A DNA stretch of 37,008 bases, from NCBI GenBank assembly GCA_016219175.1, contig JACRCD010000010.1, positions 1-37,008 on the forward strand, in the 5' to 3' direction. The stretch's first letter is position 1. Every line of letters begins with the position of its first letter. Source of the DNA: Deltaproteobacteria bacterium. GTDB lineage: Bacteria; Desulfobacterota; Desulfobulbia; Desulfobulbales; SURF-16. Shown here in pieces: positions 1 to 7,862 of the stretch. The notes under the pieces are model-generated. The model searched no databases, was not told where the DNA came from, and worked only from the letters and a program-made list of their open reading frames with translations. The position numbers were made by a program, and so were the translations under genes.

Positions 1-259
1 CCCTGTGCCCCGCAATTTGCGCTAATTCTTTGTTAAATAAGCCAAGCGCCTTGCTGTTGGCGGTATAAACTTGCCTTGGTTCCGCTTGCATGAGAAGTAT
101 TGGCGCGTCAATCGTCTCGATTATTTCTTTAAGAATTTCAGCACCGCTTGCCAGCCTGAATTTCTGGGCGCATTCGCTACAAATGCCGCCCGTGATGCAG
201 GGTCCGGATGCTTGTTTCTTGTTTAAATCAGATTTACACAGCCCGCAGATTTGTTTCAT
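1..259 (-). CDS. PAS-like protein with N-terminal zinc-knuckle cysteines, 3' part outside window
   Basis: Reading leftward from ATG at 259, the first 86 codons are open to the window edge. The N-terminus carries two Cys pairs, CGLC (residues 4-7) and CSEC (about 28-31), spaced like a small zinc-binding knuckle. From about residue 40 the sequence (EIIETIDAPILLM...YTANSKALGLF) has the pattern of the start of a PAS sensor domain. GAGG lies just upstream of the start. The gene begins 27 nt after the stop of the membrane-protein gene, so the two may be co-transcribed. The C-terminus, and therefore any output domain, is not visible. The PAS assignment rests on pattern only. Confidence 0.65.
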   Translation of the reverse strand, partial: MKQICGLCKSDLNKKQASGPCITGGICSECAQKFRLASGAEILKEIIETIDAPILLMQAEPRQVYTANSKALGLFNKELAQIAGHR

Positions 260-286
260 AGCCTCATGGTCCGACCCCGATTATTT

Positions 287-784
287 CTACGATTCTGATT
301 CCGGTTTGGACGCTTTTGTCCAATACTTGCAAAGGATGATAAAGGTGGCGTAGTGCGTGACCAGCAACGCGGGAACCCAGAACGCGGGTATCCAGTAGGC
401 CGGACCCATATACGCTGATGCCCCATGGACAGTAGCCAGTATGATTGCCGAGATAAGGTCTACTGTTCCCTCGACGTTGAAAATCCAGACAAGCAGCCGG
501 GCGACTCGTGCCTTTCGCACAACAGCCAGAATCGCGAACATGGCCAGCAGGGCGGCAAGCAGGTCTCCGAACGCTGCCGGGTAGGCGAATCGGGGAGAGA
601 TGCCCGCATAGGTGGCCCCTGGCGCCAGGAACATCAAACCGAGGTGCCGGAGCGAGTGGAGTAGAAGGATCGGCAGCAGAACGGTCTGTGGTTTCAGGCC
701 CGGTAGTCTCGGGAAGAGGTAGATGCGGGCGGCCACCCAGAAAACAAAGGTGCTGAACAGGAGATTGACAGTGAGAATGTTCAT
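287..784 (-). CDS. conserved multi-pass membrane protein of unknown function
   Basis: A 165-residue hydrophobic protein. The start chosen is the second in-frame Met (MNILTVNLL), because GGAGGAGG sits just upstream of it. An ATG seven codons earlier would bury that ribosome site inside the gene. About five hydrophobic segments are visible, near residues 3-20, 34-52, 70-92, 98-122 and 128-152, separated by short Arg/Lys loops. A charged tail ends in SESES. No catalytic motif or family signature is recognised. The gene is leftward, followed 27 nt later by the PAS-like gene. Inner-membrane location is inferred from composition. Confidence 0.75.
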   Translation of the reverse strand: MNILTVNLLFSTFVFWVAARIYLFPRLPGLKPQTVLLPILLLHSLRHLGLMFLAPGATYAGISPRFAYPAAFGDLLAALLAMFAILAVVRKARVARLLVWIFNVEGTVDLISAIILATVHGASAYMGPAYWIPAFWVPALLVTHYATFIILCKYWTKASKPESES

Positions 785-1109
785 GCGGCTCGCCTCCTCC
801 TCCATTTACGCTTATAAGCGGCCCAACGGGCCCGCGGGAAAAGCCTTTTTGCAGAAATCAGCCATGCTGGCCTGTCCTGTTTTTTTGAGAGGAGGTCAGA
901 TTTCAACTAACCAAACTTCCTGCTATAAGGCGCATTTCCCTGTCAAAAAACTCATTAAAGCCCTAAAATCCGCTGTTTTTAGTTTTTAGAGTGCTTTGTC
1001 TAAGGTGTCAGGCTGTTGGCTTGGTCAGACCCTGATCCTCTTTTTACTCTTCTTCCCTAAATCTGAAGAACGTCTCTTCCGTCCCCACTCACGGGCAGGA
1101 AAACTCTCG
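785..1109. other. intergenic stretch without a recognised gene
   Basis: These 325 bases separate the membrane-protein gene (starting leftward at 784) from the HEPN-like gene (ending at 1110). Open frames here are short and have no ribosome site or protein-like composition. A promoter for the 784 gene must lie here, but no hexamer pair with normal spacing stands out. Nothing else was seen. Confidence 0.5.
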
Positions 1110-1970
1110 TTAGCGTAGGAGGCACAGATCATTGAGATAGGAATCGGAGAATGTTGAGGGATCAACGACATACTTTCGGAGTGCTCGGCGTGTGAAGTCC
1201 CTTACACAATTCATGTCATTGTCAGATATTCTCGCCTGTCCATGATGGGCGATTTTGGAGCGCATGTCATAAATGCTTTTGGCCTTGTCGGCGATAACGC
1301 GCACATCATCTTTGTAGAAGCGATTGAACCATTTTGCAACTCGAAGTTGAAATCGATAACTTAATTCGGCCTGTTGGGAGGGCAAGAATAGCATTTCAAG
1401 AATGATGGCCAGTTGAAGAAATCGCAGACTCCGCGAAGAGACATCGGCAGACTCGGCGTAGCGGTAAAGCTCGATGATCGTTGTCAGTATTGCCTTCTCC
1501 TTGAACTTAAGCAGCGCAGCCAGCAGTTTCCGGAGGCAATTGATCTCCGATTGTTCTAATTTCAGAAAGTGCCCACCCCAGTATGGGCGAAAATGCAAGA
1601 ACTGAATGGAATTTTGATCTTCGGAAAAGCCAATGTATGGACCAGATAGAGTCCCGGTCATTAGCTTTATAGCAAATGAAACCAAAATGGCATCATCTTG
1701 GGTGGATGTGGCCAATACGAAATTAGTCTGTTGAATGCGAATGTTGTGTGATAGAAGATTTCCTCGGAGGTAGATACACCAAGTGTTCCACGCTGCATTT
1801 TTTTTGTAGGAAATAGAGGAAACAAGACCAGTTCCTGAAAGAGTTACTTCCCGAATTCCAATCAGCTTGCGCACGCGAGCCGAATCAACGCGCAGGCGGG
1901 AAATCGAATCCGCCAATCTGATCGATTTCTTTGTCGACGCAATGGTTAATGGGAAGTAGTGAATGGGCAT
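1110..1970 (-). CDS. HEPN-domain-like protein, possible ApeA-like RNase
   Basis: A 286-residue protein of mainly unknown character. The C-terminal third is helical and contains MRSKIAHHG at about residues 237-245. This fits the R-x4-6-H signature of HEPN nucleases, including the ApeA-like subgroup found in phage-defence proteins. The N-terminal two thirds look like a beta-rich recognition region without a nameable motif. Base composition is more AT-rich than the flanking transporter and cytochrome genes, consistent with acquisition. No good ribosome site precedes the ATG at 1970, so the start is uncertain. HEPN membership is inferred from the motif and helical context. A defence role is speculative. 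Confidence 0.55.
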   Translation of the reverse strand: MPIHYFPLTIASTKKSIRLADSISRLRVDSARVRKLIGIREVTLSGTGLVSSISYKKNAAWNTWCIYLRGNLLSHNIRIQQTNFVLATSTQDDAILVSFAIKLMTGTLSGPYIGFSEDQNSIQFLHFRPYWGGHFLKLEQSEINCLRKLLAALLKFKEKAILTTIIELYRYAESADVSSRSLRFLQLAIILEMLFLPSQQAELSYRFQLRVAKWFNRFYKDDVRVIADKAKSIYDMRSKIAHHGQARISDNDMNCVRDFTRRALRKYVVDPSTFSDSYLNDLCLLR

Positions 1971-2562
1971 GAGGGCGTGGTGCCTAGCCGGCGTTAGGGG
2001 AGGGTAGAAGTGTAGGGACGGGGTACTTCAGATTATATGATTCCATTATCGGGTAAAGATAATATCGCACAAAAAATATAATTTGAAGGACGTATCCGTC
2101 CTGCCGCGCGGCACCCAGGCTCGCTAAATACAAAATCTTCAGTTCCACCGACCACCTTGCTTCCCTGCACGGTATCCCCAAATCTTTTTTAACCTTGCTT
2201 CGCAGACTTTTTGCCCCCCGTTCTGAAACTTGAACGTCATTTGACCTCACCGCAGCATTCTCAGGGGTGCAAAGCCCTCTTGCTCGGTTGTGACCGTCAT
2301 GAGCAGTTAATCCAAGGTTTCTTGCCTGTATGTGTTTGCCAGATCCTAACTCGAGACCAAATAATGTCAAGAAAATAACAGGGTGTTTAGTATTTTTTTA
2401 CAGGAGGATGGGCGCGGTGGAGCAAAGCCGGTTAGCCGCGGTAGTTCGCCGCCATACGTAAGTCTAAGATGGGCACACCCTGGATCGGTTTGTCCATGAC
2501 AGGGTGATAGGGGAAAAAATCCGCAGCTACATAACCCGGTCTGTTCTGGTGGTGTCAACCGC
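1971..2562. other. degenerate intergenic stretch, no gene supported
   Basis: About 590 bases between the HEPN-like gene and the permease gene. A 128-codon leftward frame (1984-2370) exists, but it has no ribosome site and no recognisable family. Its composition drifts, and it looks like decayed or non-coding DNA. Short inverted words such as the CACCCTG/CAGGGTG pair near 2477-2507 may be worn interspersed repeats. No terminator, tRNA or intact mobile element was seen. Confidence 0.45.
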
Positions 2563-3795
2563 TCATGCTTTCCACGGCTTTGCGCCCTTTCCGGCCGGCG
2601 ATTTCTTCTTCCGGGTTGGGGGCAGTGGTATCTCCGCATCCGTGGCCCGTTCCTTCTCCCCGGCGCGGGAGGTTATCTCTGTCTGGTCAGGTGGATCGCA
2701 TCTGTCGTGGTAGCCGTTCAAAATATGTTTGAACCTGCCGCCCGGCTGGGGCAGCACATCCTTAAAGGCTACCCCGTAAATCTCCCAGATGGTGATGAAA
2801 AGGGCGGCTATGAGCGGCCCGATGATGATACCGATAAAGCCGAACAGGGCAAGCCCGCCCAGGGTGCTGAAAAAGATCATTAATTCATGCATCTTGGTGT
2901 CCTTGCCGACCAGGACCGGCCGCAGGAAATTGTCGATGCCGCCGACCACCAGGGCGCAGAAGACGGCAAGCGCCACCCCCTGCACAAGCATGCCGCCGGC
3001 CATGAGGATGATCGAGGCCGGCACCCAGATCAAGGCCGCACCGATACCGGGGATAATCGACAGCACCGCCATGATGGCCCCCCAGAAGGCGGGGCTGGAA
3101 ATACCCGCCACCCAGAAGGCGACCCCGGCCAGCACGCCTTGCACCAGGCCGACCACCAGGGTGCCTTTCATCGTCGCCCTGGTCACGGAGGTGAATTTGT
3201 CCAGCAGCAAGCTTTCGTCTTTATTTTCCAGGGGCAGGTAATAGAGGAGCCGGGCCAGCAGTTTATCGCCGTCCATCAGGAAAAAAAACATGGAATAGAG
3301 GAGAATGAGGACGGCAAAAAGAAAATTGACGGTCATCACCGTAATGGAAGAGAGGCTGTCGATCAGATAGCTGCTGGCCATGCCCACCATCTCGCCCGCT
3401 TTTTCCAGGATGAGAGCCCGGTATGGCACGATCCGCTCATAAAAGGGGATGTGGCGCATCAGCTCCGAGAGCATATCGGGTTCGGCAAGTTTCTGCTGCA
3501 CCCATGGAGTCACCGACTCTCCGACCTTGATGGCCTGGCTGGTGATGAGTCCCACCAGGATGCCGGAAGGAATCAGCACGGTGAAGATAATCAGCAGGAT
3601 GGTGATCAGCGCCGCGGGTTTCCGTCTGCCGCCCGACAAGCGGGACAAGCCCTGGTAGAGCGGCTGGGCCAGGGCGGCGAAGATCCCGGCCAGAAACACC
3701 GGCATTAAAAAATGGCTGGTCATGGCCAGGAAAAGAGCGGAAATGAGAAAAACCAAAAAAAGAAGAGTAACCTTGCTGGGGTAGTCGCGGTTCAT
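2563..3795 (-). CDS. AI-2E/PerM (UPF0118) family membrane permease
   Basis: A 410-residue permease of the AI-2 exporter/PerM family, a large group of inner-membrane transporters with mostly unassigned substrates. The start is the Met of MNRDYPSK, with AAGGGA upstream; the frame extends 28 codons further but without a ribosome site. The typical order is visible: two N-terminal hydrophobic segments, a soluble amphipathic stretch (about residues 75-145), a paired membrane block (LFAVLILLYSMFFFLMDG) and the conserved glycine-rich block SIIPGIGAALIW with PLIAALF near the end. The C-terminal 50 residues are charged and Lys/Pro-rich, ending in KKKSPAGKGAKPWKA, an extension beyond the family core. 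It is transcribed away from the cytochrome control region. Confidence 0.88.
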   Translation of the reverse strand: MNRDYPSKVTLLFLVFLISALFLAMTSHFLMPVFLAGIFAALAQPLYQGLSRLSGGRRKPAALITILLIIFTVLIPSGILVGLITSQAIKVGESVTPWVQQKLAEPDMLSELMRHIPFYERIVPYRALILEKAGEMVGMASSYLIDSLSSITVMTVNFLFAVLILLYSMFFFLMDGDKLLARLLYYLPLENKDESLLLDKFTSVTRATMKGTLVVGLVQGVLAGVAFWVAGISSPAFWGAIMAVLSIIPGIGAALIWVPASIILMAGGMLVQGVALAVFCALVVGGIDNFLRPVLVGKDTKMHELMIFFSTLGGLALFGFIGIIIGPLIAALFITIWEIYGVAFKDVLPQPGGRFKHILNGYHDRCDPPDQTEITSRAGEKERATDAEIPLPPTRKKKSPAGKGAKPWKA

Positions 3796-3930
3796 GGTGT
3801 TTCGATCCCTTGAATGGTGCTGCGCCTGCGGCAAAATAGCCTGCGTTTGTTTGACTCGCCTTGCCAGAGGGTAAGCCAAAAAAAAAGTTTGATCAATGAC
3901 AAGCTGCGGCCGTATAAAATTTTGTTCCGC

Positions 3931-3948
3931 TGTCTGTAAAAGCAGACA
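3931..3948. promoter_or_regulatory. inverted repeat TGTCTG-N6-CAGACA, candidate enhancer-binding site
   Basis: A perfect 6-bp inverted repeat with a 6-bp spacer lies roughly 190 bp upstream of the predicted sigma-54 start site. A further CAGACA half-site is at 4033-4038. Position and symmetry suit a site for a sigma-54 activator, but the activator is not identified and the assignment is inferred. Confidence 0.4.
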
Positions 3949-4115
3949 AGAACTATCATGTTTATTTTAAACGATAAATTGCTATTTTTGTTCAAATCGT
4001 TCCCGGTTGCCGTATAAAAAATATTTGTTTGGCAGACAGGTTGGGAAATTTGGTGGAGCAGCAGTTATGGTTAAATGTCATTACAATTCAACATGATAAC
4101 TGTTATCCTATTTTG

Positions 4116-4131
4116 TGGCACATCTTTTGCT
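4116..4131 (+). promoter_or_regulatory. sigma-54 (-24/-12) promoter of the cytochrome gene
   Basis: TGGCACATCTTTTGCT matches the RpoN consensus TGGCAC-N5-TTGC(A/T). The GG (4117) and GC (4129) dinucleotides are exactly 12 bp apart, as required. Transcription should begin near 4142 and run rightward into a roughly 410-nt leader before the cytochrome ATG at 4555. Such promoters depend strictly on an ATP-driven activator, so the cytochrome is probably signal-controlled. Confidence 0.8.
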
Positions 4132-4367
4132 GATGTGACAGTTGCAAATTAAAATGTTCAATTGTTCATTTTTGCGAGCGGGCTGAGCACCAATCAGCTG
4201 ATAAGGTGGTTTCCCCGCTTTCCTTCGCATTGAGGAGCTGTCCAGCCCCGCGGGCTCGCCCTGCGGTCTTTCATGCCCGGCCCCTTAATTTGCCAAATGA
4301 TGAAGTTGTTCCGTCTCTTATTTCGAGTAACCGGCCGAATGAGCCATATGCTGCAGTGACGCGTTTT

Positions 4368-4445
4368 TTGTGCGTTATCTCTGCCGGTTATTTGCCGTAA
4401 CGACGCAAGAGGTATGGCTAGAGGCTGAAACAGCCAGCTTGACCT
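4368..4445 (+). promoter_or_regulatory. structured 5' leader: two consecutive hairpins
   Basis: TTGTGCGTTA (4368-4377) pairs with TAACG-A-CGCAA (4398-4408) to give ten base pairs with one bulged A. It is followed at once by a second hairpin, AGGT...ACCT (4410-4445), enclosing GGCTG-AAA-CAGCC (4423-4435). They lie inside the long leader between the sigma-54 promoter and the cytochrome gene. The second stem contains GACGCAA-like sequence nearby, reminiscent of cyclic-dinucleotide GEMM riboswitches, but the other GEMM blocks are absent. A regulatory RNA role is inferred. Confidence 0.4.
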
Positions 4446-4554
4446 ATGTCGCTGCCCAGCCCTGTCTGTCAGCCCTGCAGCCTTGTCTGCGGGGTAAATA
4501 CCTGCGTGGTTGCCTTTTACAAATTTTATTCTTGATATGCAGGAGAACTAAAGC

Positions 4555-6552
4555 ATGACCGGAAGACAAACAGTTAAACCTCGGTTTATTCCTGTGGTTT
4601 TTTCCCTTTTTCTGATGACATTGCCGGGCCAGGCCGCGGCAGCCGGGCAATCGAGCTGCGCTGGGGATCTCAACAATGACGGCTCGGTAACCGTAAACGA
4701 TTTTTCCGTCTTCTTGGCCGATTGGGGCCGAAAGGATTGCAGCGTCGCCACCCCTTGCCTGGGCGATTTGAATGCGGATGCCATTGTCAATATTTCGGAT
4801 TTTTCCGTGTTTTTAGCCGACTGGGGCAGGACGGATTGCTCTGTTGACGCGGATGGCGACGGATTCCTGGTGTCGACGGGCGATTGTGACGATACGAGCG
4901 CCGCCGTCTATCCGGGGGCAAATGAGATCTGTGGTGATGGGATTGACCAGGACTGTTCCGGCGCGGATCTCTCCTGCGGCACCGGCCCCCATGCCAATCT
5001 GCGCTATCAGGATTATCCCGGCAACTGTCTGAGCTGCCACGACACGGAAGCAAATGAAATGTTCGGTTCCAGCCATTATCAGTGGCTGGGAGATGCTCCG
5101 GATATGGTCAACGGCACTGACATCAAGCAAGGCAAACTCACCAACGCGGTAAACAGCTATTGCATTAATATCGCCGGGGACTGGCAGTTATGCGGCAAGT
5201 GCCATGTCGGCCGCGGTCTGCGACCGGATGATGCGGCTGCCGGTCTGGAAAATATCGACTGTCTGGCCTGCCACAGCGAGGAATACGCCAAGGCGCGGGT
5301 CAGGCTGGCCGATGGTTCCATGGGTGTCGCCAGTCCGGCGGACAGCATGGTGCGTAGTGTCCAGAAACCTAATCGGACCATCTGTCTGAAATGCCATGCC
5401 AATGCCGGCGGCGGGGATGGGGTCAAGCGGGGCGATCTGTCCATGGCCACCATTACCAATGCTGATCCCCACTTTGATGTCCATATGAATACAACCGGCA
5501 GTGATCTGGCCTGCCAGTCCTGTCATGAGTTCCAGAATCACCGGGTCATCGGCAAGGGTTCCGACCTGCGCGCTACCGATGATGTGGCCCGCGGCTCCGA
5601 AATCTCCTGCACAACCTGCCATGACACCATGGCAACCACGGGTCATGCCGATGCCACCATTGACCGGCATGCGGCGCGGGGCAAGATCGCCTGTCAGGTC
5701 TGCCACATCCCGACCTATGCCAAGGTGGCCACCGAGATCAACCGTGACTGGCGCCAGCATCAGGGCGGCGTTGATGCCTCAACCTGTGATGCAACCAACC
5801 CCTGTCCCGGCCATCCGTTGATCGAGAAGGCTGCCAATCTGACCCCCGAATACCGATGGTGGGACAGGCTGAGCGACAACGCCCTGCTCGGGGATGACGC
5901 ATCCCGCACCTATAATGCGGAGCTGGATACCTATCCGACCTCTATTCCGCTTGGTGATTTTGATCTGAGCGATACCAGCACCAAGATCTATCCGTTCAAG
6001 TACAAGACCGCCGTGCAGCCCAAAACCGTCCAGGGTGACGCGCTGATCGCCCTCGATACCTTTGTTTATCTCGGCGGCACGGGCAACGTGGACGAGGCCA
6101 TCGAGTCCGGCCTGGTGAACATGGGTTATCCCGCCGGCGAGCCGTATGAATGGGTTACCACCGATACCTACCAGTTGCTCAATCACGGCGTGGAGACTTC
6201 CTCAGCCGCTCTTACCTGCGGCGACTGCCACAACGGCAGCAGCGGTCTCACCACCACTACCAGGATGCCGTTTGGGGAGCTTGGCTACCATGACTTCCGC
6301 AACAGCAGCGTGAACCTCTGCGCCCTCTGTCACGCAGCCAAGACAGCCAGCCGGGTGGCCATGCATGACAGACATGTCCGTACCGAGGGCTTTGCCTGTA
6401 ATTCCTGCCATGGCACCGGCGCTCCGCTGAAAAAGGAGAAGAGCGACCTGTGCAATGACTGCCATGGGACCAAGTCGGCATCTACCCAGACAATTCATAA
6501 CAAGCATGTCACAGGTAAAAATTACGCCTGCAACAGGTGTCATACGTATTAA
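4555..6552 (+). CDS. secreted 12-haem c-type cytochrome with dockerin-like and MopE-like N-terminal modules
   Basis: A 665-residue exported electron-transfer protein. A signal peptide (hydrophobic residues 11-28, cleavage near AAAAGQ) is followed by two dockerin-type calcium-binding repeats (DLNNDGSVTVNDF about 38-50; DLNADAIVNISDF about 71-83, each followed by SVFLADWGR). Next is a Cys/Asp-rich MopE-like metal-binding segment (DADGDGF...DCDD, about 98-141). From residue 158 to the end there are twelve CxxCH haem-attachment motifs, the last five residues from the stop, plus scattered His available as distal ligands. AGGAG precedes the ATG. It is a single-gene unit: sigma-54 promoter and long leader upstream, strong terminator downstream. 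The substrate is unknown; surface or periplasmic electron transfer is inferred. Pairing dockerin repeats with a multihaem cytochrome suggests non-catalytic anchoring, but no cohesin is visible nearby. Confidence 0.9.
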   Translation: MTGRQTVKPRFIPVVFSLFLMTLPGQAAAAGQSSCAGDLNNDGSVTVNDFSVFLADWGRKDCSVATPCLGDLNADAIVNISDFSVFLADWGRTDCSVDADGDGFLVSTGDCDDTSAAVYPGANEICGDGIDQDCSGADLSCGTGPHANLRYQDYPGNCLSCHDTEANEMFGSSHYQWLGDAPDMVNGTDIKQGKLTNAVNSYCINIAGDWQLCGKCHVGRGLRPDDAAAGLENIDCLACHSEEYAKARVRLADGSMGVASPADSMVRSVQKPNRTICLKCHANAGGGDGVKRGDLSMATITNADPHFDVHMNTTGSDLACQSCHEFQNHRVIGKGSDLRATDDVARGSEISCTTCHDTMATTGHADATIDRHAARGKIACQVCHIPTYAKVATEINRDWRQHQGGVDASTCDATNPCPGHPLIEKAANLTPEYRWWDRLSDNALLGDDASRTYNAELDTYPTSIPLGDFDLSDTSTKIYPFKYKTAVQPKTVQGDALIALDTFVYLGGTGNVDEAIESGLVNMGYPAGEPYEWVTTDTYQLLNHGVETSSAALTCGDCHNGSSGLTTTTRMPFGELGYHDFRNSSVNLCALCHAAKTASRVAMHDRHVRTEGFACNSCHGTGAPLKKEKSDLCNDCHGTKSASTQTIHNKHVTGKNYACNRCHTY

Positions 6553-6593
6553 GCAGCCGGTGAAATAACAAACCTTCTGCTTTAACCACAGGT

Positions 6594-6632
6594 AACGGAG
6601 GCGGGGTCTAGCGACCCTGGCCTCCGTTTTTT
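6594..6632 (+). terminator. rho-independent terminator of the cytochrome gene
   Basis: A perfect 9-bp stem, AACGGAGGC (6594-6602) with GCCTCCGTT (6620-6628), encloses a 17-nt loop and runs into a T tract. It lies 42 nt after the cytochrome stop. Confidence 0.85.
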
Positions 6633-6640
6633 GTTTTAAG

Positions 6641-6715
6641 GGGTGCGCAACAGCTGTTTGTTGCGCACGCAGCAATCCCCCGTGGGCACGATGAAGCCGT
6701 GCCCACCCTACGCGG
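6641..6715. repeat. interspersed double-palindrome repeat, copy 1
   Basis: Two hairpins in a row: GTGCGCAAC (6643-6651) with GTTGCGCAC (6660-6668), then GTGGGCAC (6682-6689) with GTGCCCAC (6699-6706), ending in CACCCTACGCGG. The same words recur at 6762, 11932, 15349 and 17322, always between genes. It resembles a small non-coding REP/MITE-like family. Confidence 0.7.
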
Positions 6716-6761
6716 CCTGCCGGGTCAAAATCACATAACATAATGAAATTGCAACGTTTTT

Positions 6762-6880
6762 CGTAGGGTGCGCAACGGCTGTTTGTTGCGCACGCGATGC
6801 GGCGCTGGATACGGTTGTCTTATAACAACGTCCCGGTAACCGCGTGGGCAAACGATGAAGCCGTTTGCACACCCTACCGG
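6762..6880. repeat. interspersed double-palindrome repeat, copy 2
   Basis: It begins CGTAGGGTGCGCAAC. The first hairpin is GTGCGCAAC (6768-6776)/GTTGCGCAC (6785-6793); the second is GCAAACG (6848-6854)/CGTTTGC (6862-6868). It ends CACACCCTACCGG. The right boundary overlaps the end of the DmeF-like gene: the TAG stop of that gene is the complement of CTA within the repeat's CCCTACC edge. Confidence 0.7.
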
Positions 6881-7845
6881 CCACCCTCCCTGCGGAGGCC
6901 GCTGGCGGTCCTGATTGCCGGGATGGGGCAGCTCTCGCTTGTGCATTGGTTGATTTCCACGGTGAGATGGGTCAGTTCATGGAAATCATCCAGCAGGTTC
7001 TTGTAATAAGCAGGCTGTTGCGGGTTGTGGGTGACAATGGCGATTATCGCCGCATAATCGGCAGGGCCGACCTTCCAGATATGGATATCGGCGATGCGGT
7101 TGTCGTCCGCTGCCTCGATTTTTTCCCTGATGGCCTCCTTGTAGTCTCCGGCAATGCTGCCGTCCAGCAGGATCGAGCTCGTCTCCTTGAGCAGGGAATA
7201 GGCCCAGCGGGTGATGACCAGGGCGCCGACCATGCCGATGACCGGATCAAGCCAGTTCCAGCCGAAGAATTTTCCCGCCACCAGGGCGATGATGGCAAGC
7301 AGGGATGTCAGGGCGTCGGCCAGGACATGCATATAGGCGGCCTTCAGGTTGTGATCATCATGGTGGTGTTCGTCGCCATGGTCGTGGCTGTGGCGCCCTT
7401 CGAGCAAAAAGGCGCTGACGATGTTGACGATGAGTCCCAGGGCGGCAACATAGATGGCCTCATTAAAGGAGATGTGCTGCGGCCGCCACACGCGGTGCAG
7501 GGACTCCGCCAGCATGATCAGCGCCACCACCGCCAGGGCGACGGCGCTGGCAAAGCCTCCCAGCACGCTGACCTTGCCGGTGCCAAAGGCAAAATCAGGG
7601 CTGCCGGCATTTTTACGGGCATAATGATAGGCAAAGATCGTGATCAGGAAGGCGGCCACATGGGTGCCCATGTGCCAGCCGTCGGCCAGCAGGGCCATGG
7701 AGCCGTAGGCCGTGCCCGCGATAATCTCAACCACCATGGTGACGGCGGTGAGAACAAGCACCTGGATGGTCCTTTTTTCGCCATGTTCATGGATGACGGC
7801 GAAATCATGGCTGTGCTGTAAATCCTTCAGGGTCTGGATATGCAT
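6874..7845 (-). CDS. dmeF: cation diffusion facilitator, DmeF-like Co/Ni/Zn efflux pump
   Basis: A 323-residue CDF transporter, which exports divalent metal ions by proton antiport. Six hydrophobic segments are visible. The metal-site motifs are DGWHMGTH in the second segment and HVLADALTS (HxxxD) in the fifth. Between the fourth and fifth lies a His-rich cytoplasmic loop (RHSHDHGDEHHHDDHN, about residues 150-165). The His-bearing N-terminus (LQHSHDF) and the DGWHM motif point to the DmeF branch, known for Co and Ni, rather than CzcD. GAAGG precedes the start. It lies 17 nt after the porin gene, as the last gene of the feoAB-porin-dmeF unit. The last residues (GLRREGGR) look non-conserved, and the stop codon is supplied by an adjoining repeat. 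Confidence 0.85.
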   Translation of the reverse strand: MHIQTLKDLQHSHDFAVIHEHGEKRTIQVLVLTAVTMVVEIIAGTAYGSMALLADGWHMGTHVAAFLITIFAYHYARKNAGSPDFAFGTGKVSVLGGFASAVALAVVALIMLAESLHRVWRPQHISFNEAIYVAALGLIVNIVSAFLLEGRHSHDHGDEHHHDDHNLKAAYMHVLADALTSLLAIIALVAGKFFGWNWLDPVIGMVGALVITRWAYSLLKETSSILLDGSIAGDYKEAIREKIEAADDNRIADIHIWKVGPADYAAIIAIVTHNPQQPAYYKNLLDDFHELTHLTVEINQCTSESCPIPAIRTASGLRREGGR

Positions 7846-7862
7846 GTTGTACCTTCTTTTTG

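Noticed and set aside
1980-2010. Integron attC site flanking the HEPN-like gene (GTTAGG words)
   Set aside because: The words do not fit GTTRRRY/RYYYAAC properly and no attC fold was found.
1984-2370. 128-codon open frame as a gene
   Set aside because: No ribosome site, no family resemblance, uneven composition.
2887-3708. Rightward 273-codon frame opposite the AI-2E permease
   Set aside because: His/Gln-rich antisense shadow of a membrane-protein gene.
4368-4445. GEMM (c-di-GMP/cGAMP) riboswitch before the cytochrome
   Set aside because: Only a GACGCAA-like word is present; the GCAAA block and GNRA hairpin of GEMM are missing.
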